From: Bauldia sp.
GTDB taxonomy: Bacteria > Pseudomonadota > Alphaproteobacteria > Rhizobiales > Kaistiaceae
Length of the DNA stretch: 64,000 nucleotides
Direction: 5' to 3'
NCBI GenBank assembly: GCA_026126065.1
Contig: JAHCJY010000003.1
Location: forward strand, 496,001-560,000
The position numbers were made by a program, and so were the translations under genes. The notes below the pieces were generated by a model. The model saw nothing but the letters and a program-made list of their open reading frames with translations, had not been told where the DNA came from and did no database searches. Of the stretch, positions 51,794 to 61,517 are shown piece after piece. Numbering within the stretch: the first letter of the stretch is position 1; each line of letters starts with the position of its first letter.

Positions 51794-53383
51794 ATGAAAT
51801 TCGTACCCCTTGCCAAGTTCGCTGCGGTCACCGCCGCGCTGGCAATCAGCTTCTCGGTGGCCGCCGGAGCCCAGACGCTCCGGACCTTCAATGGCGGCGA
51901 GCCAGCCTCGCTTGATCCGCACCGCGTTTCCGGCGACTGGGAGAACCGGATCGTCGGCGACTATCTCGAAGGTCTGATGACCGAGGACGTCAACGCAACG
52001 CCGATCCTCGGCCAGGCCGCGTCCTACACCATTTCCGACGACGGCCTCGTCTACACCTTCGTCATCCGCGACGACGCTATGTGGAGCGACGGCACGCCGG
52101 TCACCGCTGGTGACTTCGACTACGCCTTCCGGCGCCTCTTCGAGCCGGCGCGCGCGGCCGACTACGCCTATCTCCAGTACCCGATCAAGAATTCCGAAGC
52201 GATCAACGCGGGCGAGATGCCCATGGATCAGCTCGGCGTCCGGGTCATCGACGACAAGACCATCGAGTTCACGCTCGAGCAGCCGACTCCATATTTCCTC
52301 GACGCGCTGACCCACTACACCTCCTATCCGGTGCCGCGGCACGTGGTGGAGGCGTTCGGCGACGCCTGGATCCAGCCGGCCAACATCGTCGGCAACGGTC
52401 CGTACAGCATCGTCGAGTGGATCCCGAACAGCTACATCCGCTCGGTTCGGAGCGATACCTACTACGCCGCCGCCGACGTCCAGATCGCCGAGGTCTACTA
52501 CTACTCCCTCGACGACATCACGGCGGCCCTGCAGCGCTATCGCGCCGGTGAGTTCGACATCCTGACGGACTTCCCGACCGATCAGTACCAACTGCTGCAG
52601 AACCAGTACCCGGGCCAGGCGCGTGTCGCCCCGTTCCTCGGTATCTACTACTACGTCATGAACCAGAACATGCCGGAGCTTCAGGACGTCAACGTCCGGC
52701 AGGCCCTGTCCATGGCGGTGAACCGCGACATCATCGGTCCGCAGATTCTCGGCACCGGTGAGCTTCCGGCCTATGGCTGGGTCCCGCCCGGCACTGCCAA
52801 CTACCCATTCCCCGGCTTTGAGCCCGATTGGGTGGCGCTGCCCTACGAGGAGCGTGTTGCGCAGGCGACGGCGCTGATGGAGGCGGCCGGGTACACGGCC
52901 CAGAACCCGCTCAACATCCAGCTCCGCTACAACACCAACGACAACCACCAGCGGATCGCCGTTGCGATCGCCGCGATGTGGGAACCGCTGCACGTCAACG
53001 TGACGCTGTTCAATTCGGAGGTCGCCGTCCACTACGACGCTCTCCAGGCCAACGACTTCAACGGCGTAGGCCGTGCGGGCTGGCTGATGGACTACAACGA
53101 CGCCATCAACACGCTCGAACTGCTCCGCTCGGACATCATCTACAACTACGGGCGGTACAATAACCCCGAGTTCGACGCGCTGCTGCGCCAGAGCGCGACG
53201 ATCACCGACCAGGCTGCGCGTGGCGAAATCCTGCGCCAGGCGGAAGTCCTGGCGATGGAGAACTACGCGGCCCTGCCGCTGTACTACTACGTCTCCAAGA
53301 ACGTGGTTTCCCCGCGTGTCCAGGGCTTCGTGGACAACGCCAAGGACATCCACCGCACCCGCTGGCTCTCCCTGACGAACTAG
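51794..53383 (+). CDS. Peptide ABC transporter substrate-binding protein (OppA-like)
   Basis: A 529-residue periplasmic binding protein of the SBP_bac_5 family. Signal peptide MKFVPLAKFAAVTAALAISF, cut near AGA/QTL. Typical stretches: NGGEPASLDPHRVSGDWENR, SDDGLVYTFVIRDDAMWSDG and NIVGNGPYSIVEW. The N-terminal LRTFNGGEPASLDPHRV and the large size fit oligopeptide binding proteins. AGGAGAG precedes the ATG. First gene of an opp operon; a strong hairpin after it probably lets it be made in excess of the membrane parts. Confidence 0.95.
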   Translation: MKFVPLAKFAAVTAALAISFSVAAGAQTLRTFNGGEPASLDPHRVSGDWENRIVGDYLEGLMTEDVNATPILGQAASYTISDDGLVYTFVIRDDAMWSDGTPVTAGDFDYAFRRLFEPARAADYAYLQYPIKNSEAINAGEMPMDQLGVRVIDDKTIEFTLEQPTPYFLDALTHYTSYPVPRHVVEAFGDAWIQPANIVGNGPYSIVEWIPNSYIRSVRSDTYYAAADVQIAEVYYYSLDDITAALQRYRAGEFDILTDFPTDQYQLLQNQYPGQARVAPFLGIYYYVMNQNMPELQDVNVRQALSMAVNRDIIGPQILGTGELPAYGWVPPGTANYPFPGFEPDWVALPYEERVAQATALMEAAGYTAQNPLNIQLRYNTNDNHQRIAVAIAAMWEPLHVNVTLFNSEVAVHYDALQANDFNGVGRAGWLMDYNDAINTLELLRSDIIYNYGRYNNPEFDALLRQSATITDQAARGEILRQAEVLAMENYAALPLYYYVSKNVVSPRVQGFVDNAKDIHRTRWLSLTN

Positions 53384-53396
53384 CGGAAACGACGTT

Positions 53397-53424
53397 GAGG
53401 CCGGCGCCGCAGGGCGCCGGCCTC
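53397..53424 (+). terminator. Intra-operon hairpin after the binding-protein gene
   Basis: Perfect 12-bp stem GAGGCCGGCGCC / GGCGCCGGCCTC with GCAG loop, 14 bases after the stop and 24 before the permease start. Without a T-run it more likely stabilises the upstream mRNA or reduces read-through. Confidence 0.7.
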
Positions 53425-53447
53425 ATCCAAAGGGGTCAGGGGACGAC

Positions 53448-54368
53448 ATGCTTCGCTACGCGTTCCGGCGTATCCTTGCGGCGTTGCCGATCGCCCTGAT
53501 CGCAGTAACGCTGTGCTTCATCGTCATGCGCCTCGCTCCGGGCGGGCCATTCGATGGCGAGAGGCCATTGCCTCCTGCAGTGGCAGCCAATGTCCGGGCG
53601 TACTACAATCTCGATAAGTCTTTGATCGAGCAGTACTTCATCTACGTCGGTGGCGTGCTGCGCGGCGATCTCGGCCCATCGATGACCTTCTACGACTTCT
53701 CCGTCAGCGATCTCCTGGGCTTCGGGATTCCCTTCACCTTCATGTTGGGGTTCTCCGCCTTCGTGATCGCGACGATCATCGGCCTGATCGCCGGCGTCAT
53801 TGCCGCCGTGAACCAGAACCGATGGCCGGACTACCTCCTCGTCCTCATCGTCATGGTCGGGGTCGTGGTTCCCAACTTCCTCGTCGGCCACATTCTCCAG
53901 CTGGTCTTCGGCGTCTACCTCCAATGGCTGCCCGCCGGAGGCTGGAACGGGAATATCAGCCAGCTCGTCCTTCCCATCACGGTGCTCGCATGGCCGCACG
54001 CCGCGCGCATTTCGCGCCTGATGCGGGGCTCGATGATCGAAGTGCTGGGCGCCAACTACATTCGTACCGCCAGGGCGAAGGGTATCGGCCAGCGCCTCAT
54101 CCTCGCCCGTCACGCCATCAAGCCCGCCCTGATCCCGGTCGTGTCGTATCTCGGCCCGGGCCTGTCCTATCTTCTGACGGGCTCGATCGTGGTCGAGAAC
54201 ATCTTCGGCCTGCCGGGCATCGGCCGGTATTTCGTCAACGCCGCGCTCAACCGCGACTACGGCCTCGTGCTCGGCACCACGATCCTCTACGTGGTCGTCA
54301 TCCTCGTCCTCAACCTCCTCGTCGACCTCGTCTACGCCTGGCTCGATCCGAAGGTGAGGTACTCCTGA
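53448..54368 (+). CDS. Peptide ABC transporter permease, OppB-like
   Basis: A 306-residue inner-membrane permease with six helices. The signature MLRYAFRRILAALPIALIAV start, APGGPFDGERPLP loop, and the EAA-type loop YIRTARAKGIGQRLILARHA are OppB/DppB-like. Pairs with the OppC-like protein to form the channel. Its stop overlaps the next ATG (TGATG). Confidence 0.95.
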   Translation: MLRYAFRRILAALPIALIAVTLCFIVMRLAPGGPFDGERPLPPAVAANVRAYYNLDKSLIEQYFIYVGGVLRGDLGPSMTFYDFSVSDLLGFGIPFTFMLGFSAFVIATIIGLIAGVIAAVNQNRWPDYLLVLIVMVGVVVPNFLVGHILQLVFGVYLQWLPAGGWNGNISQLVLPITVLAWPHAARISRLMRGSMIEVLGANYIRTARAKGIGQRLILARHAIKPALIPVVSYLGPGLSYLLTGSIVVENIFGLPGIGRYFVNAALNRDYGLVLGTTILYVVVILVLNLLVDLVYAWLDPKVRYS

Positions 54369-55287
54369 TGGCGGGGATAACCGGCAAGGACGCGATCCTC
54401 ACCCGCTATGCCGCGCGGCTCGACGAACTCGATCGCGCGAAGGGCCAGTCGCTGACCCGCGACGCCTTCCGGCGCCTCCGCCGCAACAAGGCGGCGATGG
54501 TCTCGATCGTCGTCATCACGCTTATTGTCCTGGCCGCGATCATCGGCCCGTACTTCATGCCGTGGACCGTGCGCCAGGTTGACTACACGGCCTTCCGCAG
54601 CCCGCCGGACTGGTCGAAATTCCATTATCTCGGCACCGATCAGAACGGCCGCGATCTTCTCGCGCGCCTTCTTCAAGGCACGCAGATGTCGCTGCTGGTC
54701 GCGGCGGTCGCGACGGTGGTCTCGGTGACGATCGGCGTCACCTACGGCGCCGTCGCCGGCTACATCGGTGGCCGGGTGGACGCCATCATGATGCGCTTCG
54801 TCGACGTCATGTATGCGCTGCCCTACATCCTTTTTGTCATCATCCTCGTTGTCATCTTCGGCCGTTCGCCGGTGCTGCTCTTCATCGGTATCGGCGCGCT
54901 CGAATGGCTCACGATGGCCCGCATTGTCCGCGGCCAGACGCTCAGCCTGAAGGAGAAGGAGTTCGTCGAGGCCGCCCGGGCCGGAGGCGCGCGGACGCGC
55001 ACGGTCGTGTTCCGCCACATCGTCCGGAACCTGACCGGCCCCGTGGTGATCTACGCCACGCTGACCGTGCCGGAGATCATCATAACCGAGAGCTTCCTGT
55101 CCTATCTCGGCCTTGGCGTGCAGGAGCCGCTCACCTCGCTCGGCACGCTCATTTCCAACGGTGCGGCGGTCGCCGAGGTGATGCCCTGGCTCCTGATCCC
55201 GCCCGCCGTCGTCCTGGTGACGCTTCTCCTCGGCCTCACCTTCATCGGCGACGGGCTCCGCGACGCACTCGATCCGAAGGACCGCTG

Positions 55288-55288
<1 letters not shown>
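54368..55288 (+). CDS. Peptide ABC transporter permease, OppC-like
   Basis: A 306-residue permease with an N-terminal cytoplasmic segment, first helix at about 44-64 (MVSIVVITLIVLAAIIGPYF), the YLGTDQNGRDLLARLLQGTQ motif typical of OppC/DppC, and EAA loop FVEAARAGGARTRTVVFRHI. The start ATG overlaps the OppB stop and its stop overlaps the next ATG, so expression is tightly coupled. Confidence 0.95.
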
Positions 55289-56306
<1,018 letters not shown>

Positions 56307-56310
<4 letters not shown>

Positions 56311-57356
56311 ACGCACCCCATCGAGTGGCGCTCGCCGTCGCGAACATCCGCAAGACCTTCCCGATCCGGCTCGGCATGTTCCGTGCGCCGCTGACGCTGA
56401 CCGCGCTCGACGACATCAGCTTCTCCGTCGATGAGGGCGAGACGGTCGGTATTGTCGGCGAGAGCGGATCGGGCAAGTCGACGCTCGGCCGCTGCATCCT
56501 TCATCTCGTGCAGCCCGATTCCGGGAAGATCGAGTTCTACGGCCAGGAGCTGACACACCTTTCCAAGGAAGAGATGCGGCAGTGGCGGCAGGACATCCAG
56601 GTGATCTTCCAGGACCCGCTCGCCTCGCTCAATCCGCGTCTTGCCGTCGGCGACATCATCACCGATCCGCTGCGTTCGTTCTTCCCCGGCATGAAGCGCA
56701 ACGAGCGGCGGGCACGGGCGCTCCGGATGATGGACGAGGTCGGCCTCCTGCCCGAGATGATCAACCGCTACCCGCACGAATTCTCGGGCGGCCAGGCGCA
56801 GCGCATCGGCATTGCGCGCGCGCTGATCACCGAGCCGAAGCTGATCATCTGCGACGAGCCGGTCTCGGCGCTGGACGTGTCGATCCAGGCGCAGATCCTG
56901 AACCTCCTCGCCCGGCTCAAGGAGGAGTTCAAGCTCACGCTGATCTTCATCAGCCACGATCTCTCGGTCGTCCGCCACGTCAGTGACCGCATCCTGGTCC
57001 TCTATCTCGGCCGTGTGGTGGAAAGCGCTCCGGCGGGTGACCTCTATGCCTCGCCCAAACATCCCTACACGCGGGCGCTGCTGACGGCGGTGCCCATCGC
57101 CGACCCGAAGAAGGCCCGGGAGCGCACCATCGAGGGCCTCGTCGGCGAGATTCCGTCGCCGATCAATCCGCCGTCCGGGTGCCACTTCCGCACCCGCTGT
57201 CCCTACGCCATCGACGAATGCGCCCGGGTCCGGCCGCCCCTCGACTCCGCCGGCGAAGGCCGCGAGGTTGCATGCATCCGCTGGAAGGAAATCGACGCGC
57301 TCGGCATGGCCGCGGCGACCAGGAGGCCGGAAGAGGTCGAGGCCGCGCTGCAGTAG
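56307..57356 (+). CDS. Peptide ABC transporter ATPase, OppF-like
   Basis: A 349-residue second ATPase. Walker A GESGSGKSTLG, Q-loop FQDPLASLNPRLAVGDII, signature FSGGQAQRIGIARAL, Walker B IICDEPVSALDVSIQAQ, H-loop SHDLSVVRH; C-terminal PPSGCHFRTRCPYAIDEC repeats the Cys-rich tail. It forms a heterodimer with the OppD-like protein. ATGA overlap with that gene; last gene of the operon. Confidence 0.95.
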
Positions 57357-57418
57357 CGGTGGCGGCGTGAGGTCAGACTCCGGTCATCCTGCGTGCGCGT
57401 GGATTGTCGGTATTTCCC

Positions 57419-58237
57419 TCAGTCCCGCCGCTTTGTCGCTTTGAGCGAGAACGCCAGCGGGATGCGGATCTGGCCCGGCGGCTGGACGTACATCTGGCCT
57501 TCGCGCACCATCGACGGGAACGGTTGCCACGGCACCATCTCGTGCTCGTGAAGATACTCGAGGTCGAGCCCGTTCGCCTTGAGGGCGCCGAGGATCGTCG
57601 AGAACGGATGCAGCCACCCAAAGGTCCGGCTGTTGGCCAGCGGCGTGCCGTCGCCGGCGTAGGACTGCGGGTCGTCCTCGATGCTGGGGTCGTCGGGCGC
57701 GTTCCGCCACGGCCAGCCCAGTTCGAGACGCCCCTCGCGCTCGGTGAACAGCATCATCGACGGGTGACCGTCAGCGAAATAGAGGGAGCCGCCGGGGACG
57801 AGACAGCCGGCCACCGCCGCAGCCCAGCGGTTGATGTCGGGGAGCCAGATGGTCGTGCCCCAGCTCGTGAACACCATGTCGTAGCCGCCGCCAGTGGCCG
57901 CCGGCGCGTCGTAGACATTGGCCTCGACGAACCGCGCCGGGATGCCGAGCTCCGCGGAAAATGCCCGCGCCGCCTCGATGGCCTTCGGCGAGAAGTCGAG
58001 TCCCGTGACGTCCGCGCCGCGACGCGCCAGCGACAGCGTATCGATCCCGAAATGGCATTGGAGGTGGAGGATGCGCTTGCCGGCCACGTCGCCGATCTCG
58101 GTCGCCTCGATCGGGGTCAGCGTATCCGCACCCCTTCGGAAGGCTTCGAGTGGATAGATGCCGGTCGTGTCGCGAAGGTGCACCCCCACACGCTCGTCCC
58201 AGCTCGCGCGGTTGGCCTCGAGAAAGGCGTCCGTCAT
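57419..58237 (-). CDS. Class I SAM-dependent methyltransferase
   Basis: A 272-residue methyltransferase. Motif I is slightly unusual: KRILHLQCHFGIDTLSLARR (QCHFG rather than the common GCGTG), followed by VTGLDFSPKAIEAAR and VFTSWGTTIWLPDINRWAAA. The QCHFG form is seen in a known subgroup of bacterial methyltransferases. ATG 58237 has GGAGG 5 bases upstream; the ATG 4 codons earlier lies inside that site. It is convergent with the opp operon. Confidence 0.9.
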   Translation of the reverse strand: MTDAFLEANRASWDERVGVHLRDTTGIYPLEAFRRGADTLTPIEATEIGDVAGKRILHLQCHFGIDTLSLARRGADVTGLDFSPKAIEAARAFSAELGIPARFVEANVYDAPAATGGGYDMVFTSWGTTIWLPDINRWAAAVAGCLVPGGSLYFADGHPSMMLFTEREGRLELGWPWRNAPDDPSIEDDPQSYAGDGTPLANSRTFGWLHPFSTILGALKANGLDLEYLHEHEMVPWQPFPSMVREGQMYVQPPGQIRIPLAFSLKATKRRD

Positions 58238-58303
58238 CGTCTCCTCCATTGTGGCGTCCGCCGCAGCTCTACCACGCAGGAAGCCCGGCCGCGGGCTCGC
58301 TGG

Positions 58304-59344
58304 CTATGGCGCACCCGCCGTCGCGAGATCCAGGCTGCGCGAAATGACGGCGAACCGCCACTGGTTCAGCAAGGTCGACGACGGGTGGCCGGACGTGCCG
58401 GGCGCGAACAGCACCGTCACGATGGCCGCGGCGCCGTCCGGCAGGCGGATCGAGGCGGCTTGCACCTTGGCGCCTTCAGGCCATTCCCGCAGTGCGGCAA
58501 GGGCCGCGTGGAGGGCCGTGACGCCCGCGGCGGCCGCTTCGTCGCTGTCGTACAGGAGCATGAATTGGGCGGCCTCCCAGTCGGCGGACGCAGAGGCGGC
58601 CACGATCACATAGCCGGGGCCCGGCATGGCGCCCTGTTGGCGCAGCGCCTCGCCTGGCAGGCCCATCGCCGCGTAAGCGTTGAGCTCTGCCGGGACGAGG
58701 TTCGCCGCGGCATCGACCATCGCCACCACGGGCGATTCCGATACCGTCCCCGCGTCCAGCCTCTGGATAGCGATCATCGCCGAGACCAGCGCCGGCGTGG
58801 AATAGGTGACGGCAGCGAACCCGTCGCGCACGGCCACACGGTGCGCTCGCCACCCGCCGCCGAAAGGATAGCCATGCTCCCGCCCGCCGGGATCGACCGC
58901 GAAGTCCGTGCCGACGGAGAACGCCGCAAAGCTGTCGTGTTCCGCCTCGCTCATTCCGGGTCGCGCCATGAGCGCCGTCCGAACCTCGGTCTCCGCGACT
59001 GCGGAGCCGTAGAGGTACAGCCGTGAATCGGGCGGCGCGCCGTAGCGGAGGATGCCGTCGAGATCGGAGAATGCGATGCCCACGGTCTCGATTCCGCGAT
59101 CGCGATCGAGGAGCGCCGGGTTGAGGTCATCGAGCCCGACAGTCTGCCAGGATCCCACCGGCCAGCCGGCCTGCGCTCGCGGCACGGCGAAGTCGAACTC
59201 GGGCGCCACGGGATCGTCTTCCAGGGCCTCCGGCATCGCCTGAAGAAGCATGGTGAGGATCTCGAAGGCGCCCGCCGGTGCCGACCAAACCAGCGCCAAT
59301 GCGGCGATTAGGCCAAACGCGCTGCCACGAAGCCTGAAGGCCAT
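58304..59344 (-). CDS. Exported protein of unknown function
   Basis: A 346-residue protein with signal peptide (MAFRLRGSAFGLIAALALVW, cut near AGA/FEI). The mature protein shows alpha/beta pattern with FSVGTDFAVDPG, YGYPFGGGWRAHRVAVRDGF-like sequence, and ALVSAMIAIQRLDAGTVSES, but no motif I can name. GGAGGAG lies about 8 bases before the ATG. It follows the GFA gene on the same strand after 43 bases and precedes the methyltransferase gene, so these three may be one transcript. Confidence 0.78.
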   Translation of the reverse strand: MAFRLRGSAFGLIAALALVWSAPAGAFEILTMLLQAMPEALEDDPVAPEFDFAVPRAQAGWPVGSWQTVGLDDLNPALLDRDRGIETVGIAFSDLDGILRYGAPPDSRLYLYGSAVAETEVRTALMARPGMSEAEHDSFAAFSVGTDFAVDPGGREHGYPFGGGWRAHRVAVRDGFAAVTYSTPALVSAMIAIQRLDAGTVSESPVVAMVDAAANLVPAELNAYAAMGLPGEALRQQGAMPGPGYVIVAASASADWEAAQFMLLYDSDEAAAAGVTALHAALAALREWPEGAKVQAASIRLPDGAAAIVTVLFAPGTSGHPSSTLLNQWRFAVISRSLDLATAGAP

Positions 59345-59387
59345 TGGAGGCTCCTCCTTGCGCCTGCGCCAGGAATGCCGGGCAGGC

Positions 59388-59864
59388 CTACGGCCAGCTT
59401 GTCGTGTCGTGGTCGGGATGCTGATGGCTCGTGGCGCGAATGTCGGCGGCTCGCTTCGGGTCGCCGGCCTCCGTCGTCTCGCCCGGCAGGCCGGCGAGTT
59501 CGGCGAACCACGACATCCGACCTTCCGTGCCATACTGGTGCGCCGGCTTGACCGCCTCGGGATTGTCGAGCGACCCGAGCGAGACCGCGATCCTCTTCGA
59601 CGACAGGTACCGGAAGGTGAGCGGCGTCCCGCATGCCGCGCAGAACCCCCGCGCGGCAAGGTCCGAGCTGCGAAACGTCGCGAGCGCGCCGCGGGTGATC
59701 TCGAACGCCTCGCGTGGCACGCCGGCCAGCGGTGCGAAGAAGGAGCCGAACGCCTTCTGGCACATCCGGCAATGGCAGATATGCGGATTCGTCAGCGCCT
59801 CGTGCAGCCGGTAGCGGACCGCGCCGCACTGGCATCCGCCTGACATGAAGACCGTCTCGCCCAT
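59388..59864 (-). CDS. GFA-family (glutathione-dependent formaldehyde-activating-like) zinc protein
   Basis: A 158-residue GFA/CENP-V-like protein with its zinc-binding cysteines in place: GGCQCGAVRYRL, ICHCRMCQKAFGSFFA and FCAACGTPLTFRYL. The founding member binds glutathione and formaldehyde; most relatives have no proven activity. In a genome with PQQ alcohol dehydrogenases a role in aldehyde handling is tempting but unproven. ATG 59864 is taken; ATG 59846 is an alternative. Confidence 0.92.
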   Translation of the reverse strand: MGETVFMSGGCQCGAVRYRLHEALTNPHICHCRMCQKAFGSFFAPLAGVPREAFEITRGALATFRSSDLAARGFCAACGTPLTFRYLSSKRIAVSLGSLDNPEAVKPAHQYGTEGRMSWFAELAGLPGETTEAGDPKRAADIRATSHQHPDHDTTSWP

Positions 59865-60111
59865 CGCCGTTCACCACCTGGAAGCGCGGCGTCCGACCCG
59901 CGCGGTCGGTGAAGTGTCGTTCGGCGTTTGCCCAAAGAGCAAGTCCATTTCTGGTGACATGCCGCCCACGCCGGGTCGATAGTGCGAGGCCCACTCGGCA
60001 CTGGCATCGGAATCGTCCGGCCAGGCTTCGCATTCGGAAGTGCCGCTTGAGGCCTCCCAGCATCCGATCCGCGGCACCATCCCGCAACCGCGGCGGGCAG
60101 GCAGACCGGCG

Positions 60112-61320
60112 ATGACGGTCACCCTCGGCTACCGCAGCCTCCTCGCGCTACCCGGTCCGCGGCGCCTCGCCCTCGGAGCGATCCCGGCCGACCTCGCCGA
60201 CTGGCTCGACTATGCCGCGATCGTGGCGCTTCTCGTCTTCATCTGGGACGGCGGACCGTTCACGCTGGCCCTTTTCGCGGTAGCGCTGAGCCTCCCCTAT
60301 GTCCTCGTCGGGCCGGTCCTTCTGGCGCTTCTCCACCGGATGCCGCTCCGGACCCTCCTCGTCGTCAGCAATGCCGGTCGCGCCGCCACGACAGCTGCTC
60401 TGGTCTTCGCCGGCGATCCGGCGATCGTCCTTGCCGTCGTCTTCCTTCGATCCTCGATCGATTCGGTGTTCACGCCGGCCCGGCAGGCCGCCATCAAGGC
60501 AACGACACCGCACGACCTCCTGTCGCCGGCAAACGGCCTTCACCAGGCGATCAACCAGACGAGCAAGATCGCCGGGCCGGCGCTCGGCGGCCTTCTGCTG
60601 GGCATCGTGGCGCCGGCGGTCGTGTTCGCCCTCAACGCGGGCCTGTCGCTCGTCGCCGCCATCGTCATGGCCACGGTCGCCCTGCCGCATCGCGAGCCCG
60701 AGGCCGCAACGGAGACCTTCTTCCGCCGTTCCCTCGCCGGCCTGAACGAGCTGCGCCTGAACCGGAAGCTGAGGCTGGCGGTCGCCTTCATCGCCATGGC
60801 CTATGCCGCCTTCTTCCTCTACGACGCGTTGATCTCCCTCCTCGCCATCGGTTTCGGCTTCGACGCGACCGCCTACGGCCTCTCGATCGCGGCGTCGGGC
60901 CTCGGCGGCGTCGTGGGCGCGCTGGTCGCTGGCCGCCTTTCGGGCCCGGCCCCGATGACGGTCATGGCAGCCGGGGCCGGCGTATCGGGTGGCATTACCA
61001 TCGTCGTGGGCGCCGCATCCCTCGCCGATCTCGCCGTGCCCTTCTGGCTGTTCTTCCTGACGATGGGCGTGATGGGCGCCGCCACCGCCTTCATCCTCGT
61101 GCCCTACCGCACCATCATCCAGTCGACGGTGGCGCATGATCGGGTCGCCAGCGTGTTCGCCACCGGCGAGGCAATCAGCGTCGCCGCGATGCTCGCCGCG
61201 CCCTTCATCGGCAGCACGATAGCCGTCGCCTGGGGAACCGGGGCCGCCTTCATCGCCGGTGGAATCATGCTCCTCGTCCTCGTGGCGTGGACCTTTGCCG
61301 GCCCGGCGGCGCGGGAGTGA
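60112..61320 (+). CDS. MFS transporter
   Basis: A 402-residue inner-membrane carrier with about twelve helices and a short linker between halves (after LPHREPEAATETFFRRS). The pattern FLRSSIDSVFTPARQAAIKA in loop region and NGLHQAINQTSKIAGPALGG is typical of the MFS_3-type (enterobactin-exporter-like) group. Substrate unknown, export more likely than import. No strong ribosome-binding site. The stop codon is inside a 54-base tandem duplication. Confidence 0.9.
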   Translation: MTVTLGYRSLLALPGPRRLALGAIPADLADWLDYAAIVALLVFIWDGGPFTLALFAVALSLPYVLVGPVLLALLHRMPLRTLLVVSNAGRAATTAALVFAGDPAIVLAVVFLRSSIDSVFTPARQAAIKATTPHDLLSPANGLHQAINQTSKIAGPALGGLLLGIVAPAVVFALNAGLSLVAAIVMATVALPHREPEAATETFFRRSLAGLNELRLNRKLRLAVAFIAMAYAAFFLYDALISLLAIGFGFDATAYGLSIAASGLGGVVGALVAGRLSGPAPMTVMAAGAGVSGGITIVVGAASLADLAVPFWLFFLTMGVMGAATAFILVPYRTIIQSTVAHDRVASVFATGEAISVAAMLAAPFIGSTIAVAWGTGAAFIAGGIMLLVLVAWTFAGPAARE

Positions 61321-61403
61321 GGTCGCGTCGCGCGGGGTCCGCGGCGCGCCGGGGCCCCGGCGGCGCGGGAGTGAGGTCGCGTCGCGCGGGTCCGCGGCGC
61401 GCC
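61302..61403 (+). repeat. 54-base tandem duplication covering the MFS stop codon
   Basis: Bases 61302-61350 (starting CCCGGCGGCGCGGGAGTGAG) recur at 61356-61403 with one G missing; the period is 54. Both copies carry the GCGGGAGTGA that forms the C-terminus and stop of the MFS gene. The single-base difference suggests a fairly recent event. Confidence 0.85.
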
Positions 61404-61517
61404 ACCTGACGGGGCGATGAACTGCGACCGCCCCAGTCCTTCAAGGATGCGCCACAACCGACCGTCACATGACTGTCATGGAAGCGGCCCTATCGCTCGC
61501 GGGGAGCGGAGAGTGCC

